From Planococcus wigleyi (GTDB taxonomy: Bacteria; Bacillota; Bacilli; Bacillales_A; Planococcaceae): a stretch of 64,000 nt of DNA. Position numbers and translations under genes: made by a program. Where the stretch lies: contig NZ_JACSPU010000005.1 in assembly GCF_014836985.1 (NCBI RefSeq), positions 1-64,000 of the forward strand, given 5' to 3'. The notes beneath the pieces are model-generated. The model was not told the origin of the DNA. It was given only the letters and a program-made list of their open reading frames with translations, and did not search any database. Positions 54,176-63,275 of this stretch are shown piece by piece; the first letter of the stretch is position 1; each line of letters opens with the position of its first letter.

Positions 54176-55477
54176 TTACTCTTTCGACAGAGCTTCTTCA
54201 TGATTTTTAGCGAACTCTTCCGGCGTTATTTCATTGCCGAAAAGGGCTTGAATTGAATCCAGGTGCACTTGAGCAACATCCGGGCTCATCTGAACATCTG
54301 CGAACAATGTAATGTTCGTTGCGCCATTCAATTCATCAAGGATATCTACATACATTTCTGGAAGATCTAAAGATCCAGCATCCACTTTAGTAGCAGGAAT
54401 AACGCCTGCTTTGGTTACTGCTTCTTCTCCCCAGGCTTTAACAAAGTATGAAGCGAAATCTTTTGCTTCTTCTTTTACTTCTGATTCCTCAGCGACAAAT
54501 AATCCAACTCCAGGTCCACCGACAAAGCTGCTTGTATCGCCTTCTCCATCAACAGTCGGGAAGTTCAGATAGCCGATGGAATCTCTGAATTCCTGTGGCA
54601 CACTTTCATTGGTTGTGAAGTTAGGAAGATCCCAAGTGGCGATCAAATACATCGGTGTTTGCCCACTCATGAACATGGATTTAGCTTCTTCATCTGCGAG
54701 GCCGTTAAAGCCATTGACGAAAGCATCCATATCGACTAGTTCCTGTGTTTTTGCAGCTGCTTCAACCAATGCAGGATCTTCAAAAGATCCGGAACGGTCA
54801 ATTGCTTTATTCAAAACATCAGCGCCGCCAATTCGGTCAGCCAGGTACATATACCACATCGACCCTGTCCATGAATCACGGTTCCCTAGAGCAATCGGCT
54901 GGATTCCAGCATCGTTGAACTCTTTCACTGCCGTCTCAAGTTCTTCGTAGGTTTCAGGAGGCGTAATGCCTTGTTCTTCGAACATTGCTTTATTGTAATA
55001 CAGCGACACAATGTTCAATTCCAATGGCAATCCGTAAGTTGCGCCATCCATTGCATAAGCTTCTGTGGTTCCTGGTACAAAAGCGTCACTCAAGTCTTCT
55101 TCGATTACATCATCCAGTGGCGCAAACATATTCCCGCCAACGTAAGGCTCCAAGAATCCGGCAGCCCAAGTCAAGCCGACATCTGGAAGATCTCCGGACG
55201 TAGAGAGAACTCTTAGTTTATCTTTATATTGTTCGTTGCTTAATACTTCAAGATCCACTGAAACCCCTTCATTTTCAGCTTCGTATTCAGCAATAATTTC
55301 GTTTACTACATCAAAATGTTTTTTTGAACTGCCTTCAGGCCATAAATGCATGAATTTTATCTCTTTTTCAGCCGATCCCGATGATCCCCCTGCTTCTTCA
55401 GAATCTGAACAACCAGCCAATAACATTGATAAAGCTAAAGCAGACGATAGAAGTGTAAGCGTTTTCTTCTTCCCCAT
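54176..55477 (-). CDS. sugar ABC transporter solute-binding lipoprotein
   Basis: 433 residues, family 1 (CUT1) extracellular binding protein. Lipobox LLAGCS (Cys about 23), acidic linker, then the type I fold (EIIAEYEAENEGVSVDLEVL, IQPIALGNRDSW). Its promoter carries XylR and cre sites, and GH43 xylosidase and xylAB are the other XylR targets here, so the ligand is probably a xylo-oligosaccharide. Ribosome site GGGGGAGAG. Confidence 0.92.
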   Translation of the reverse strand: MGKKKTLTLLSSALALSMLLAGCSDSEEAGGSSGSAEKEIKFMHLWPEGSSKKHFDVVNEIIAEYEAENEGVSVDLEVLSNEQYKDKLRVLSTSGDLPDVGLTWAAGFLEPYVGGNMFAPLDDVIEEDLSDAFVPGTTEAYAMDGATYGLPLELNIVSLYYNKAMFEEQGITPPETYEELETAVKEFNDAGIQPIALGNRDSWTGSMWYMYLADRIGGADVLNKAIDRSGSFEDPALVEAAAKTQELVDMDAFVNGFNGLADEEAKSMFMSGQTPMYLIATWDLPNFTTNESVPQEFRDSIGYLNFPTVDGEGDTSSFVGGPGVGLFVAEESEVKEEAKDFASYFVKAWGEEAVTKAGVIPATKVDAGSLDLPEMYVDILDELNGATNITLFADVQMSPDVAQVHLDSIQALFGNEITPEEFAKNHEEALSKE

Positions 55478-55526
55478 ATTTCTCTCCCCCTTGCAAATTT
55501 TGTTATTACAACAATTTTCAGATTGT

Positions 55527-55581
55527 TGTATGCGGTTTCATTGTAGCAAAATTATTTTTGTTAGTCTAGTGGCTAAACAAA
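55527..55581 (-). promoter_or_regulatory. ABC operon promoter with XylR operator and cre site
   Basis: Minus-strand -35 TAGACT (55563-55568), 17-bp spacer, -10 TACAAT (55540-55545). XylR dyad TTAGTCTA-5 bp-TAAACAAA (55561-55581) covers the -35; cre-like TGTATGCGGTTTCA (55527-55540) abuts the -10. Same architecture as xylA. Confidence 0.8.
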
Positions 55582-55794
55582 GTTTTATTTTCATGATAAA
55601 CTACAGGCGAGAGTAAGCTTTTTCACATTAATTAAAGAAATCACGTTACAATGTTAGTAGAAATAGTTAAAACTTATAATTCCATTCCCGTGTTCAATTG
55701 TTGATTTTTATTGTGCCGCTCTGAAGAAGTAGCCGTCAACGCGATTGGGGAATATCGTCATGTTAAAAAAATTGCGCAGAAGGAGTTGATGGCC

Positions 55795-57003
55795 ATGAAT
55801 CCTAGAGTAAATAAAACCTGGAATCATCATGTAGTCAAAGAAGGCAACAAATCCCTTGTACTGAAAAAAATTATCAACCACTCACCTATTTCCAGAGCAG
55901 CAGTGGCCCAGGAAGTCGGGTTGAATAAAGGGACAGTGTCTTCCTTAGTAAATGATCTTCTGGAAGACCATTTGATTTGTGAATCCGGTCCAGGCAAATC
56001 CAGTGGCGGAAGGCGTCCTGTCATGCTGCTTTTCAATGAAAAAGCTGGCTACTCTATCGGGATTGATATCGGAGTCAATTACCTGCTGGGCGTTTTGACA
56101 GATTTGAGCGGCACGATTTGCCATGAAAAAGAAGTCACTTTTAAAAATCTTTCATATGAAGAAATTGAAAACCAACTTTTCAATACGATCGATTACTTGA
56201 TGGCTTCCGCTCCTGAGAGCCCTCACGGAATTGTCGGAATTGGTGTCGGGGTGCCGGGAATCGTCGATAATCATGGCGAAATTCTGCTTGCTCCAAACCT
56301 TAAGTGGAAGAACCTGAATTTGAAGCTGATCCTGGAAAACAAGTATCAACTGCCGGTCATTATCGAAAATGAAGCAAATGCTGGCGCATACGGGGAAAAG
56401 AAATACGGGGCAGGGAAAGATTCCGAGCATATCATTTATGTAAGCGCAGGAATTGGCATAGGTGTCGGGCTAATCTTGAATGGATCATTGTATAAAGGCT
56501 CAAACGGCTTTTCAGGCGAACTTGGGCATATGACGATTCAAGTAAATGGCCCTACCTGCCGTTGCGGAAATAAAGGATGCTGGGAATTGTATGCTTCTGA
56601 ACAGGCGTTGTTGACAGCTGCAGAAAAAATGCAGTTGACTCTTCCAACAAAGAAAGAATTAGAGCTGAGTGACCTATTGAGCCTTGCCGAACAAGGCGAT
56701 CCAAAAGTAATTGCTTTGTTCGAACAAGCAGGTGATTTTCTTGGAGTCGGCATCAATAATATCATCAACAGCTTTAACCCCCAGCAAGTGATTATCGGCA
56801 ACCGAATGGCTTCTTCTTACAAATGGCTCAATAAGACATTGACTGAGCGAGTGTCCAATCAGGCTCTGTGGTTCCAACAGAATGATTTGACTATCTGTTT
56901 TTCTGAATTGAGTACGTTTTCCAGCGCATTAGGGGCCTCCGCGTTTTCTATCGAGAACTTCCTCAGTGTCAGTATTCAGCAGAAAATTAGCATGAACGTT
57001 TAA
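55795..57003 (+). CDS. xylR: xylose repressor, ROK family
   Basis: 402 residues. The start taken is the ATG with AAGGAG 9 nt upstream; an ATG two codons earlier is possible. N-terminal winged helix (ISRAAVAQEVGLNKGTVSSL) plus a sugar-kinase-like ROK domain with IGIDIGVNYLLG, and the zinc-site CRCGNKGCWELYAS. It should bind xylose and release the three operators at 51607, 55561 and 57297. It lies between the ABC operon (divergent) and xylosidase (same strand). No operator is clear on its own promoter. Confidence 0.93.
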   Translation: MNPRVNKTWNHHVVKEGNKSLVLKKIINHSPISRAAVAQEVGLNKGTVSSLVNDLLEDHLICESGPGKSSGGRRPVMLLFNEKAGYSIGIDIGVNYLLGVLTDLSGTICHEKEVTFKNLSYEEIENQLFNTIDYLMASAPESPHGIVGIGVGVPGIVDNHGEILLAPNLKWKNLNLKLILENKYQLPVIIENEANAGAYGEKKYGAGKDSEHIIYVSAGIGIGVGLILNGSLYKGSNGFSGELGHMTIQVNGPTCRCGNKGCWELYASEQALLTAAEKMQLTLPTKKELELSDLLSLAEQGDPKVIALFEQAGDFLGVGINNIINSFNPQQVIIGNRMASSYKWLNKTLTERVSNQALWFQQNDLTICFSELSTFSSALGASAFSIENFLSVSIQQKISMNV

Positions 57004-57030
57004 GAATGCACACCCGAGTTGTTGGTTATG

Positions 57031-57080
57031 GGGCTGTCCCAAAAGGTCATGAAAAATGACTTTTGGTGACAGCCCTTTTG
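57031..57080 (+). terminator. xylR terminator (long hairpin)
   Basis: GGGCTGTC-CAAAAGGTCAT paired with ATGACTTTTG-GACAGCCC, then TTTT. Confidence 0.85.
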
Positions 57081-57111
57081 TCGTTCCCGAAAGACCCGGC
57101 AGATGTCCATT

Positions 57112-57147
57112 GCGGCGGACGCGTTCCGCGGGCACGGCTTCTGCCGC
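57112..57147. repeat. GC-rich palindromic element, REP-like
   Basis: A GC-rich island in an AT-rich gap. It begins and ends GCGGC/GCCGC and contains GCGGA-5 nt-TCCGC (57115-57129) and CGCGGGCACGGCTTCTGCC. I recall very similar GCGGG-CACGGCTTC phrases scattered in Planococcaceae genomes, but copy number here cannot be checked from one window. Confidence 0.45.
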
Positions 57148-57197
57148 TTCCATTCCCATCAGCCAGCTGTTCTCAGAAAACGTATTCCCCCATCAAA

Positions 57198-57246
57198 TAA
57201 CAGCGGGAGAAAAAGGCTTTCTTTCTCTCCGGCTGTTTTATTTTTA
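57198..57246 (+). terminator. second hairpin before the xylosidase promoter
   Basis: AACAGC-GGGAGAAA / TTTCTCTCC-GGCTGTT followed by TTATTTTT. It insulates xynB from xylR. Confidence 0.75.
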
Positions 57247-57296
57247 AAGACTTATAGGGCAGCGCCTTTTATCTTTTTAAGTCAACTTTTCAAATA

Positions 57297-57369
57297 CTTA
57301 GTTTACTCAATAGACTAAGTAAGGTATGATCGGATATAAGTTAAATTTAAAAGTTTGTAAGCACTTACA
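57297..57369 (+). promoter_or_regulatory. xylosidase promoter with XylR operator and cre site
   Basis: Operator CTTAGTTTA-5 bp-TAGACTAAG (57297-57319) is the most symmetric of the three. Two promoter readings overlap it: TTTACT-17-TATGAT or TAGACT-18-TATAAG (57335-57340). A cre-like TGTAAGCACTTACA lies at 57356-57369, between promoter and start. XylR and CcpA control predicted. Confidence 0.78.
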
Positions 57370-57393
57370 TATTTGAATGGAGGATGAAGAAGA

Positions 57394-59007
57394 ATGAGCG
57401 TAATCCAAAATCCGATTTTGACCGGTTTCAACCCTGATCCATCAATTTGCCGTGTGGGGGAAGATTATTACATTGCTGTCTCTACATTCGAGTGGTTTCC
57501 TGGAGTCGGCATCTATCACTCAAAAGACTTAAAGAACTGGCGTTTGATTTCCCGTCCACTAAATCGCCTAAGCCAATTGAACATGTCCGGAAATCCAAAC
57601 TCAGGAGGCGTTTGGGCACCTGCTTTATCCTATAGCGACGGCCAGTTTTGGCTAATCTATACGGATGTGAAGGTGACTGAAGGGCAATGGAAAGACTGCC
57701 ATAATTACTTGGTGACCTGTGAAACCATCGATGGCGAATGGTCTGAGCCTTCTTATCTGAACAGTTCTGGATTCGATCCTTCCCTTTTCCACGATGAATC
57801 CGGAAAAAAATATTTCGTCAATATGTACTGGGACCATCGCGTTGGACACCATGCTTTTTACGGCATTGTCCTGCAGGAATTCGATCCTGCAACGCGCAAG
57901 CTCGTCGGCGATTCCAAAATCATCTTTAAAGGCACGGATATCAAGCTGACCGAAGCGCCTCACCTTTATAAGATCGGTGACTATTATTATTTGCTGACTG
58001 CAGAAGGCGGAACAAAATACGATCATCAGGCAACCATTGCCCGCTCGCGTCAAATCGACGGCCCTTATGAGGTACATCCGGAAAATCCATTGATTACTTC
58101 TTGGCCATATCCAAGAAATCCTCTTCAAAAAGCCGGGCACGCCTCCATGGTCCAAACACATACAGATGAATGGTTTCTCGTCCACTTAACCGGACGGCCC
58201 TTACCGCAGGACGGCCAGGCTTTATTGGATCCGCGAGGCTTTTGTCCGCTTGGCAGAGAAACGGCCATCCAGCGTCTGGAATGGAAAAATGATTGGCCCT
58301 ACGTTGTCGGCGGCAACCAACCCGCTGCTCAAATTGAAGGCCCGGCTATCGAAGAAGTCCCATGGCCTGCAGACTTTCCTGAAAAGGACGACTTCGATTC
58401 TGCAGAATTGAACAGCCATTTTCAAACCTTGCGCATTCCGCTTGGTGAAGAAATCGTCTCTTTAACGGACAACCCTGGACACCTTCGCCTGTACGGGCGT
58501 GAATCACTGACCTCCAAATTCACGCAGTCCTTTGTAGCAAGACGCTGGCAGCATTTTAATTTCATTGCTGAAACAAAAGTCGCTTTCCAACCAACCACTT
58601 TCCAGCAAGGTGCTGGGCTTGTGAACTATTACAATACGGAAAACTGGACAGCATTGCAGATTTCCTGGCACGAAGAAAAAGGGCGGATCCTGGATCTTAC
58701 GGTATGTGATAATTTTTCATTCGCGCAGCCGCTGCAAGGTGAGGAAATCAGCATCCCTGAACATGTCGAATCAGTCTACATGCGTGTAGAAACAAAAACC
58801 AAAACCTATACGTACTCCTATTCTTTTGATGGCGAGAACTGGACGACATTGCCGATCAAATTCGAGTCCGCCAAGCTGTCCGATGATTATATTCAAGGCG
58901 GAGGATTTTTCACCGGCGCATTTGTCGGCATGCAATGCCAGGATCTATCCGGTCAGCAACTACCGGCCGATTTCGATTATTTCATTTATAAAGAAACAAA
59001 CGAATAA
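57394..59007 (+). CDS. GH43 beta-xylosidase
   Basis: 537 residues, cytoplasmic, no signal peptide. The five-bladed propeller has catalytic Asp in [10 protein letters not shown], Asp in GFDPSLFHD and acid Glu in [11 protein letters not shown]; the C-terminal beta-sandwich has YVMRVET-like and [10 protein letters not shown]. It is like B. subtilis XynB and releases xylose from xylo-oligosaccharides (possible arabinofuranosidase side activity). ATG with GGAGGATGAAG. It is downstream of XylR and cre sites. Confidence 0.94.
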   Translation: MSVIQNPILTGFNPDPSICRVGEDYYIAVSTFEWFPGVGIYHSKDLKNWRLISRPLNRLSQLNMSGNPNSGGVWAPALSYSDGQFWLIYTDVKVTEGQWKDCHNYLVTCETIDGEWSEPSYLNSSGFDPSLFHDESGKKYFVNMYWDHRVGHHAFYGIVLQEFDPATRKLVGDSKIIFKGTDIKLTEAPHLYKIGDYYYLLTAEGGTKYDHQATIARSRQIDGPYEVHPENPLITSWPYPRNPLQKAGHASMVQTHTDEWFLVHLTGRPLPQDGQALLDPRGFCPLGRETAIQRLEWKNDWPYVVGGNQPAAQIEGPAIEEVPWPADFPEKDDFDSAELNSHFQTLRIPLGEEIVSLTDNPGHLRLYGRESLTSKFTQSFVARRWQHFNFIAETKVAFQPTTFQQGAGLVNYYNTENWTALQISWHEEKGRILDLTVCDNFSFAQPLQGEEISIPEHVESVYMRVETKTKTYTYSYSFDGENWTTLPIKFESAKLSDDYIQGGGFFTGAFVGMQCQDLSGQQLPADFDYFIYKETNE

Positions 59008-59012
59008 CCCTA

Positions 59013-59055
59013 TAAAAGGCAGCTCCGGACTCATACGTCCAGGGCTGCCTTTTTG
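59013..59055. terminator. bidirectional terminator after the xylosidase gene
   Basis: AAAAGGCAGC / GCTGCCTTTT hairpin between convergent genes. Confidence 0.9.
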
Positions 59056-59057
59056 TA

Positions 59058-60116
59058 TCATCCGATATTCTCTTCCGCTACTCTTGCCTGTTTCTTGTTT
59101 CGAGCTGCAACTATTTTAACAAACGGTACAATCAATACGGATAAGAACAAAATGCGAAACAGCTGAAACGCCGTCACGATGGTTACATCTGCATGGACCG
59201 ATGCCGCAATGAGCCCCATCTGGTCAAGGCCGCCTGGTACCACACTTAAGAAGCTGGTTGAAAAACTGAGGCCGTAAAGGTCCTGCAAAAGAAAACTGAG
59301 GCCATAAGCAAAAGCGATCAGTACAGCGCTTGAGAAAAACGAATAGAAAATCATGCGCTTCGTCAATTTCAAGTCCTCTTTTTTCAACAAAAGCCCAATA
59401 TAAATGCCGATAAACAGTTGCGCGATATGGAGCAACGAGCTTGGCATGATTGGCACCGCTATACCTGCCAGATTGAAAAGCATAATCAGAAAAACAGGAC
59501 CCAACAAAAAAGCTGTCGGTACTTTGACTTTCTGCGCCAAGATTCCTGCGCCGTAACACAGTATAAGCAACCCAAGCAACGCCAGGGAATAATTGCCTTG
59601 CCCCGACTGTTCCACATACGCCGGTTCACCGCTAGCCACAATAAACGGTACGATGGCGACGATCATCAAGACACGAAGAATATGATAAAACGTGACGGCC
59701 GTCAAATCGATGTCTTTCTGCTCTTCAGCAAAAGTGATGATCTGCGATAAACCACCGGGTACACAGCAAGTCATTGCTGTTGCCTGATCAACTTTTGCCC
59801 GCGAAGCCATCAATGCACTGATGAATAGAAACAACAGAAAAAAGGCGATATTGATTAATACCATAGCTCCAAAATAGTCTTTCATTCCCTGTAAAGCTTC
59901 TAAAGTGAAAGCAAAACCGATTACATAACCGGCCACTACCAATCCGCCGTTGCGGAAACGGGAATGCCATTCCAGTTTCACCGGCGTCAATAATTGCATC
60001 AACAAAACGGCAAACAAAGGGCCCAGTAACCAAGGCATTGGAGCTCCTGCCAGAACAAACACCCCGGCACCGGCTAAACCGATTACAAACGATTTTGCCA
60101 TTGGGGAAATCATCAT
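59058..60116 (-). CDS. AbrB-family membrane protein (putative transporter)
   Basis: 352 residues, about ten helices in two AbrB duplications: GAPMPWLLGPLFAVLL with SRFRNGGLVVAGYVIG near the start, and TCCVPGGLSQIITFAEE and SVVPGGLDQMGLIAASV. AbrB-like membrane proteins (sometimes misnamed ammonia monooxygenases) have no firm substrate. Alone, with only weak promoter cues in 60117-60401, where nothing else is evident. Confidence 0.82.
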   Translation of the reverse strand: MMISPMAKSFVIGLAGAGVFVLAGAPMPWLLGPLFAVLLMQLLTPVKLEWHSRFRNGGLVVAGYVIGFAFTLEALQGMKDYFGAMVLINIAFFLLFLFISALMASRAKVDQATAMTCCVPGGLSQIITFAEEQKDIDLTAVTFYHILRVLMIVAIVPFIVASGEPAYVEQSGQGNYSLALLGLLILCYGAGILAQKVKVPTAFLLGPVFLIMLFNLAGIAVPIMPSSLLHIAQLFIGIYIGLLLKKEDLKLTKRMIFYSFFSSAVLIAFAYGLSFLLQDLYGLSFSTSFLSVVPGGLDQMGLIAASVHADVTIVTAFQLFRILFLSVLIVPFVKIVAARNKKQARVAEENIG

Positions 60117-60401
60117 CTTGTCATCTTCTTTCTAAAACTTAGCTAATTTCTTTATTATAACTTTTTCAGGCTCCAAGTAAAACCGCTGTACCTTTTCCAG
60201 CTAAAAAGCCCTCTTTATGCGAGCTCACTTTTCCCTTCCGCGCTTTGGATGCCTGAGCATATTCTTCCCGCTTTTCGCTAGAGCTTATCACCCATCTCAT
60301 GTAAAATGAAGCAAAGCTCAACTCTTCATTACTCATTTTCAGCTTGCCCTTTTCATCGCCTGCGCATTCTCCAAAACCACTTTAAAGGAGCTTGAATCCC
60401 A

Positions 60402-62129
60402 GTGAATAAAAAATTATTGAAAAGCCGCATTGATGCTGCCAATAAACAACAAAAAGCTGATTTGGTTATTCGCAATGCTTCCATCGTTAACGTATTCACA
60501 AAAAGCCTTACTACGGGTAACGTTGCCATCAGTGGAAATACCATTGTTGGCATCGGAGATTATGAAGGCTTTCAGGAAATCGATGCGGCCGGCAAATTCA
60601 TTGCCCCTGGTTTGATTGATGCGCATGTCCACATCGAATCTTCGATGGTGACACCGCAGGAATTCTCCAAAATCGTTTTGCCTCACGGCGTTACGACCGT
60701 CATTACCGATCCACACGAAATCGCCAATGTCAGCGGAACTGCGGGATTGGATTTCATGCTGAAGGATGCGGAATCGACGCTTCTCGACATCAAATTGATG
60801 CTGCCTTCCTGCGTCCCTTCCACTTCCTTTGAAAATGCAGGCGCCAAACTTTCCGCTGAAGACCTGGAGCCTTTCTTGAATCATAAGTCGGTATTGGGAT
60901 TGGCAGAGGTGATGGATTTCCCCGCTGTCCTTCGTGGAGATGATGCGATGCTGGACAAACTGCTGCTGAGCCGACAAATCGATGGACATGCTGCCGGACT
61001 CAGCGAAAATGCCATCAATGTCTACGGAACTGCAGGAATTCTCACAGATCATGAATGTGTCACAAAAGAGGAAATGATCATCCGCCTAGAGCGTGGGATG
61101 TATGTCATGCTCCGTGAAGGGTCCGTCGCTAAAAACCTTCACGCTTTGCTTGAAGGTGTAACAGAAAAAAATGCTCATCGCTGCTTGTTTTGCACCGACG
61201 ACAAACATTTGGATGATTTGATTGAAGAAGGCAGTGTCGATTACAATGTCCGGGTTGCCATCAAACAGGGAATCGATCCGATCACTGCCATTTCGATGGC
61301 CACCATCAATGCCGCGCAATGTTTCGGAGTGCGCGGTAAAGGCGCCATCGCTCCCGGTTACGATGCCGATTTTCTATTGCTTGACAGCCTAGAGAATTTG
61401 GAGATTGCCTCGGTCTATAAAGGCGGCCAATTAGTAGCGCAGAAAGGCCAGTACGTGGGGCCGGTTCAAGAAAAGACCGATGTATCAGCGGTAAAGGATA
61501 CCGTTCGCATAGCAGAATTATCCAATGACAGTTTCCAGATTCCAATGGGCAGCAGCTCCAAGGCCCATGTTATCGGCATCAACCCCAACAACCTCATCAC
61601 CGAGCATTTGATAATTGAAACACCCGTAATAGATGGCTATTTCGTTTCAAATACGGAAAAAGATCTGTTGAAAGTCGCCGTGATAGAACGCCATAAAGCG
61701 ACTGGCAATATCGGCCTCGGCATTGTCAGCGGGCTGGGCCTAAAAAACGGCGCCATTGCTACTACTGTTGCACACGACTCGCATAACATTATTGCAGTCG
61801 GGACAACTGACCAAGACATCAAAGCGGCAGCTGAAGCCCTGCAAAACTTAAAAGGCGGGTTGGTGATCGTGCAGGATGGAAAAGTGTTGGCAAGCCTGCC
61901 TCTTGCCATTGCGGGCTTGATGTCTGAAGAATCTTTTGAAATCGTGTATGAACAACTCAAAGCCATCGACGACAGTCTTTTGAAGATTGGCGCCAGTACA
62001 GAATTTAATGCCTTTTTAACCTTGTCGTTCCTGTCTTTACCGGTCATTCCACATTTGAAACTGACGGATTGCGGCTTGTTCGACGTCAGCAGCTTCCAGC
62101 ATATCCGAGTTGCTGTGTCCGAAGGATGA
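60402..62129 (+). CDS. ade: adenine deaminase
   Basis: 575 residues from the GTG with AAAGGAG 11 nt upstream. Amidohydrolase that deaminates adenine to hypoxanthine, feeding purine salvage with PbuG. Metal-binding motif DAHVHIESSMVTP, ITDPHEIANVSG, and the C-terminal adenine-deaminase domain with GLGIVSGLGLKNGAIATTVAHDSHNIIAVG (part: ATTVAHDSHNI). No purine riboswitch seen upstream. Confidence 0.94.
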   Translation: MNKKLLKSRIDAANKQQKADLVIRNASIVNVFTKSLTTGNVAISGNTIVGIGDYEGFQEIDAAGKFIAPGLIDAHVHIESSMVTPQEFSKIVLPHGVTTVITDPHEIANVSGTAGLDFMLKDAESTLLDIKLMLPSCVPSTSFENAGAKLSAEDLEPFLNHKSVLGLAEVMDFPAVLRGDDAMLDKLLLSRQIDGHAAGLSENAINVYGTAGILTDHECVTKEEMIIRLERGMYVMLREGSVAKNLHALLEGVTEKNAHRCLFCTDDKHLDDLIEEGSVDYNVRVAIKQGIDPITAISMATINAAQCFGVRGKGAIAPGYDADFLLLDSLENLEIASVYKGGQLVAQKGQYVGPVQEKTDVSAVKDTVRIAELSNDSFQIPMGSSSKAHVIGINPNNLITEHLIIETPVIDGYFVSNTEKDLLKVAVIERHKATGNIGLGIVSGLGLKNGAIATTVAHDSHNIIAVGTTDQDIKAAAEALQNLKGGLVIVQDGKVLASLPLAIAGLMSEESFEIVYEQLKAIDDSLLKIGASTEFNAFLTLSFLSLPVIPHLKLTDCGLFDVSSFQHIRVAVSEG

Positions 62130-62153
62130 AGGGATTGACATTTTGTGAAATGA

Positions 62154-62191
62154 AAAAACCCGCGCTGCCTTCAAAGCCAGCGCGGGTTTTC
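62154..62191. terminator. bidirectional terminator after ade
   Basis: AACCCGCGCTG / CAGCGCGGGTTTT with A/T tracts on both sides, between convergent genes. Confidence 0.92.
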
Positions 62192-62193
62192 AT

Positions 62194-63087
62194 TCAGTTT
62201 CCAGTTACCAGGGGACAGGATGGATCGCTCGCCCATTCATTCATCGATCCGTCGTAGACGGCAACGTTTTTCTGCCCAAGCTTATTCAGCAGCAAAGCAT
62301 TCCAAGTTGCCGCAATCCCGCCGCCGCAATACGTGATGACTTTTTTATCCGGATCCAAAGCACCAACTTTTTCGAAAGGCTCCCGCAAGATCGAATCCTC
62401 ATACACTTTTTTCGTTTGCTGGTCGCCATGAATACCGAAGAATACATTGACGCTGCTTGGAATATGCCCTTTTCTAGGATAGGTATCTGTTTCGCCTCTG
62501 AAGTCTTCAGGAGACAAACTGTTGATCAAGATGACATTGTCATCATCCATCGCTTGCTGTACATCTTCTTTTGTCGCAATCAATTCCGGACGGCGCTGTC
62601 CGGTAAAAACTGCAGGCGAATAATTCCCGGGAACAGCTGTCAACGGACGGCCTTCCTCTTTCCATTTCGGCAATCCGCCATCCAGAATCGCAATATTGTC
62701 ATAACCTTCATACTGCATCTGCCACGCCAGTCTAGACGCCCAATAAGCGGCCACTACCGGATTTTCCACCAATGCTCCCTGGTCGTAGATGACTGTATAT
62801 GTCCCGTCCCCTATCCCAAGTTCAGTCATCTTTTTGACAAAATGATCATGTGGAGGTGCCATAAATGGCAGTGATGATTCAGGATCTGACAGTTCATTCA
62901 ACAAGTCAGCATACACCGCTCCTGGAATGTGTCCTTCATCATAAGAAGCTCTTCCTGACTCAACTGATGGCGGTCCGCCATTTTCAGGAATGTCCATGAA
63001 CGTCGTTGCATCCACAATACGCAGTTTCGGATCATCCAATCGTTGTTCCAACCAATCTGTACTGACGATTAACGGTATTCTTTCCAT
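62194..63087 (-). CDS. thiosulfate/3-mercaptopyruvate sulfurtransferase (rhodanese)
   Basis: 297 residues, two rhodanese domains. The first is catalytically degenerate (VIYDQGALVE); the second carries the active-site Cys in TYCGGGIAATWN. It transfers sulfane sulfur to thiols or cyanide. The loop CGGGI suits neither standard CRKGVT (TST) nor CGSGV (MST) exactly but is nearer the latter. It is divergent from cysteine synthase, a natural sulfur neighbour. Confidence 0.9.
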   Translation of the reverse strand: MERIPLIVSTDWLEQRLDDPKLRIVDATTFMDIPENGGPPSVESGRASYDEGHIPGAVYADLLNELSDPESSLPFMAPPHDHFVKKMTELGIGDGTYTVIYDQGALVENPVVAAYWASRLAWQMQYEGYDNIAILDGGLPKWKEEGRPLTAVPGNYSPAVFTGQRRPELIATKEDVQQAMDDDNVILINSLSPEDFRGETDTYPRKGHIPSSVNVFFGIHGDQQTKKVYEDSILREPFEKVGALDPDKKVITYCGGGIAATWNALLLNKLGQKNVAVYDGSMNEWASDPSCPLVTGN

Positions 63088-63275
63088 TTAGCATTCTCCT
63101 CACTTTTAAACCGACCAATCCAATACGATTAACAAAAATGCGTTATACTAGTACAATAAAGTTTGGGTTTAACTTCGTCAACTGAAAAACTTCAGCGCGT
63201 ACATTCCTTCCTATTCAACAATAGATCCAATGAAAACGCTGTTGATTCCATCATTTTAGAAAGGTTGTTTTCTCT

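Noticed and set aside
57031-57080. long inverted repeat as an insertion-sequence end
   Set aside because: No matching partner end, no transposase and no target duplication nearby; better explained as the xylR terminator.
57652-58185. 177-aa frame opposite the xylosidase
   Set aside because: Shadow of the GH43 coding sequence.
60414-61052. 212-aa frame opposite ade
   Set aside because: Shadow of the adenine deaminase gene; composition follows reversed codons.
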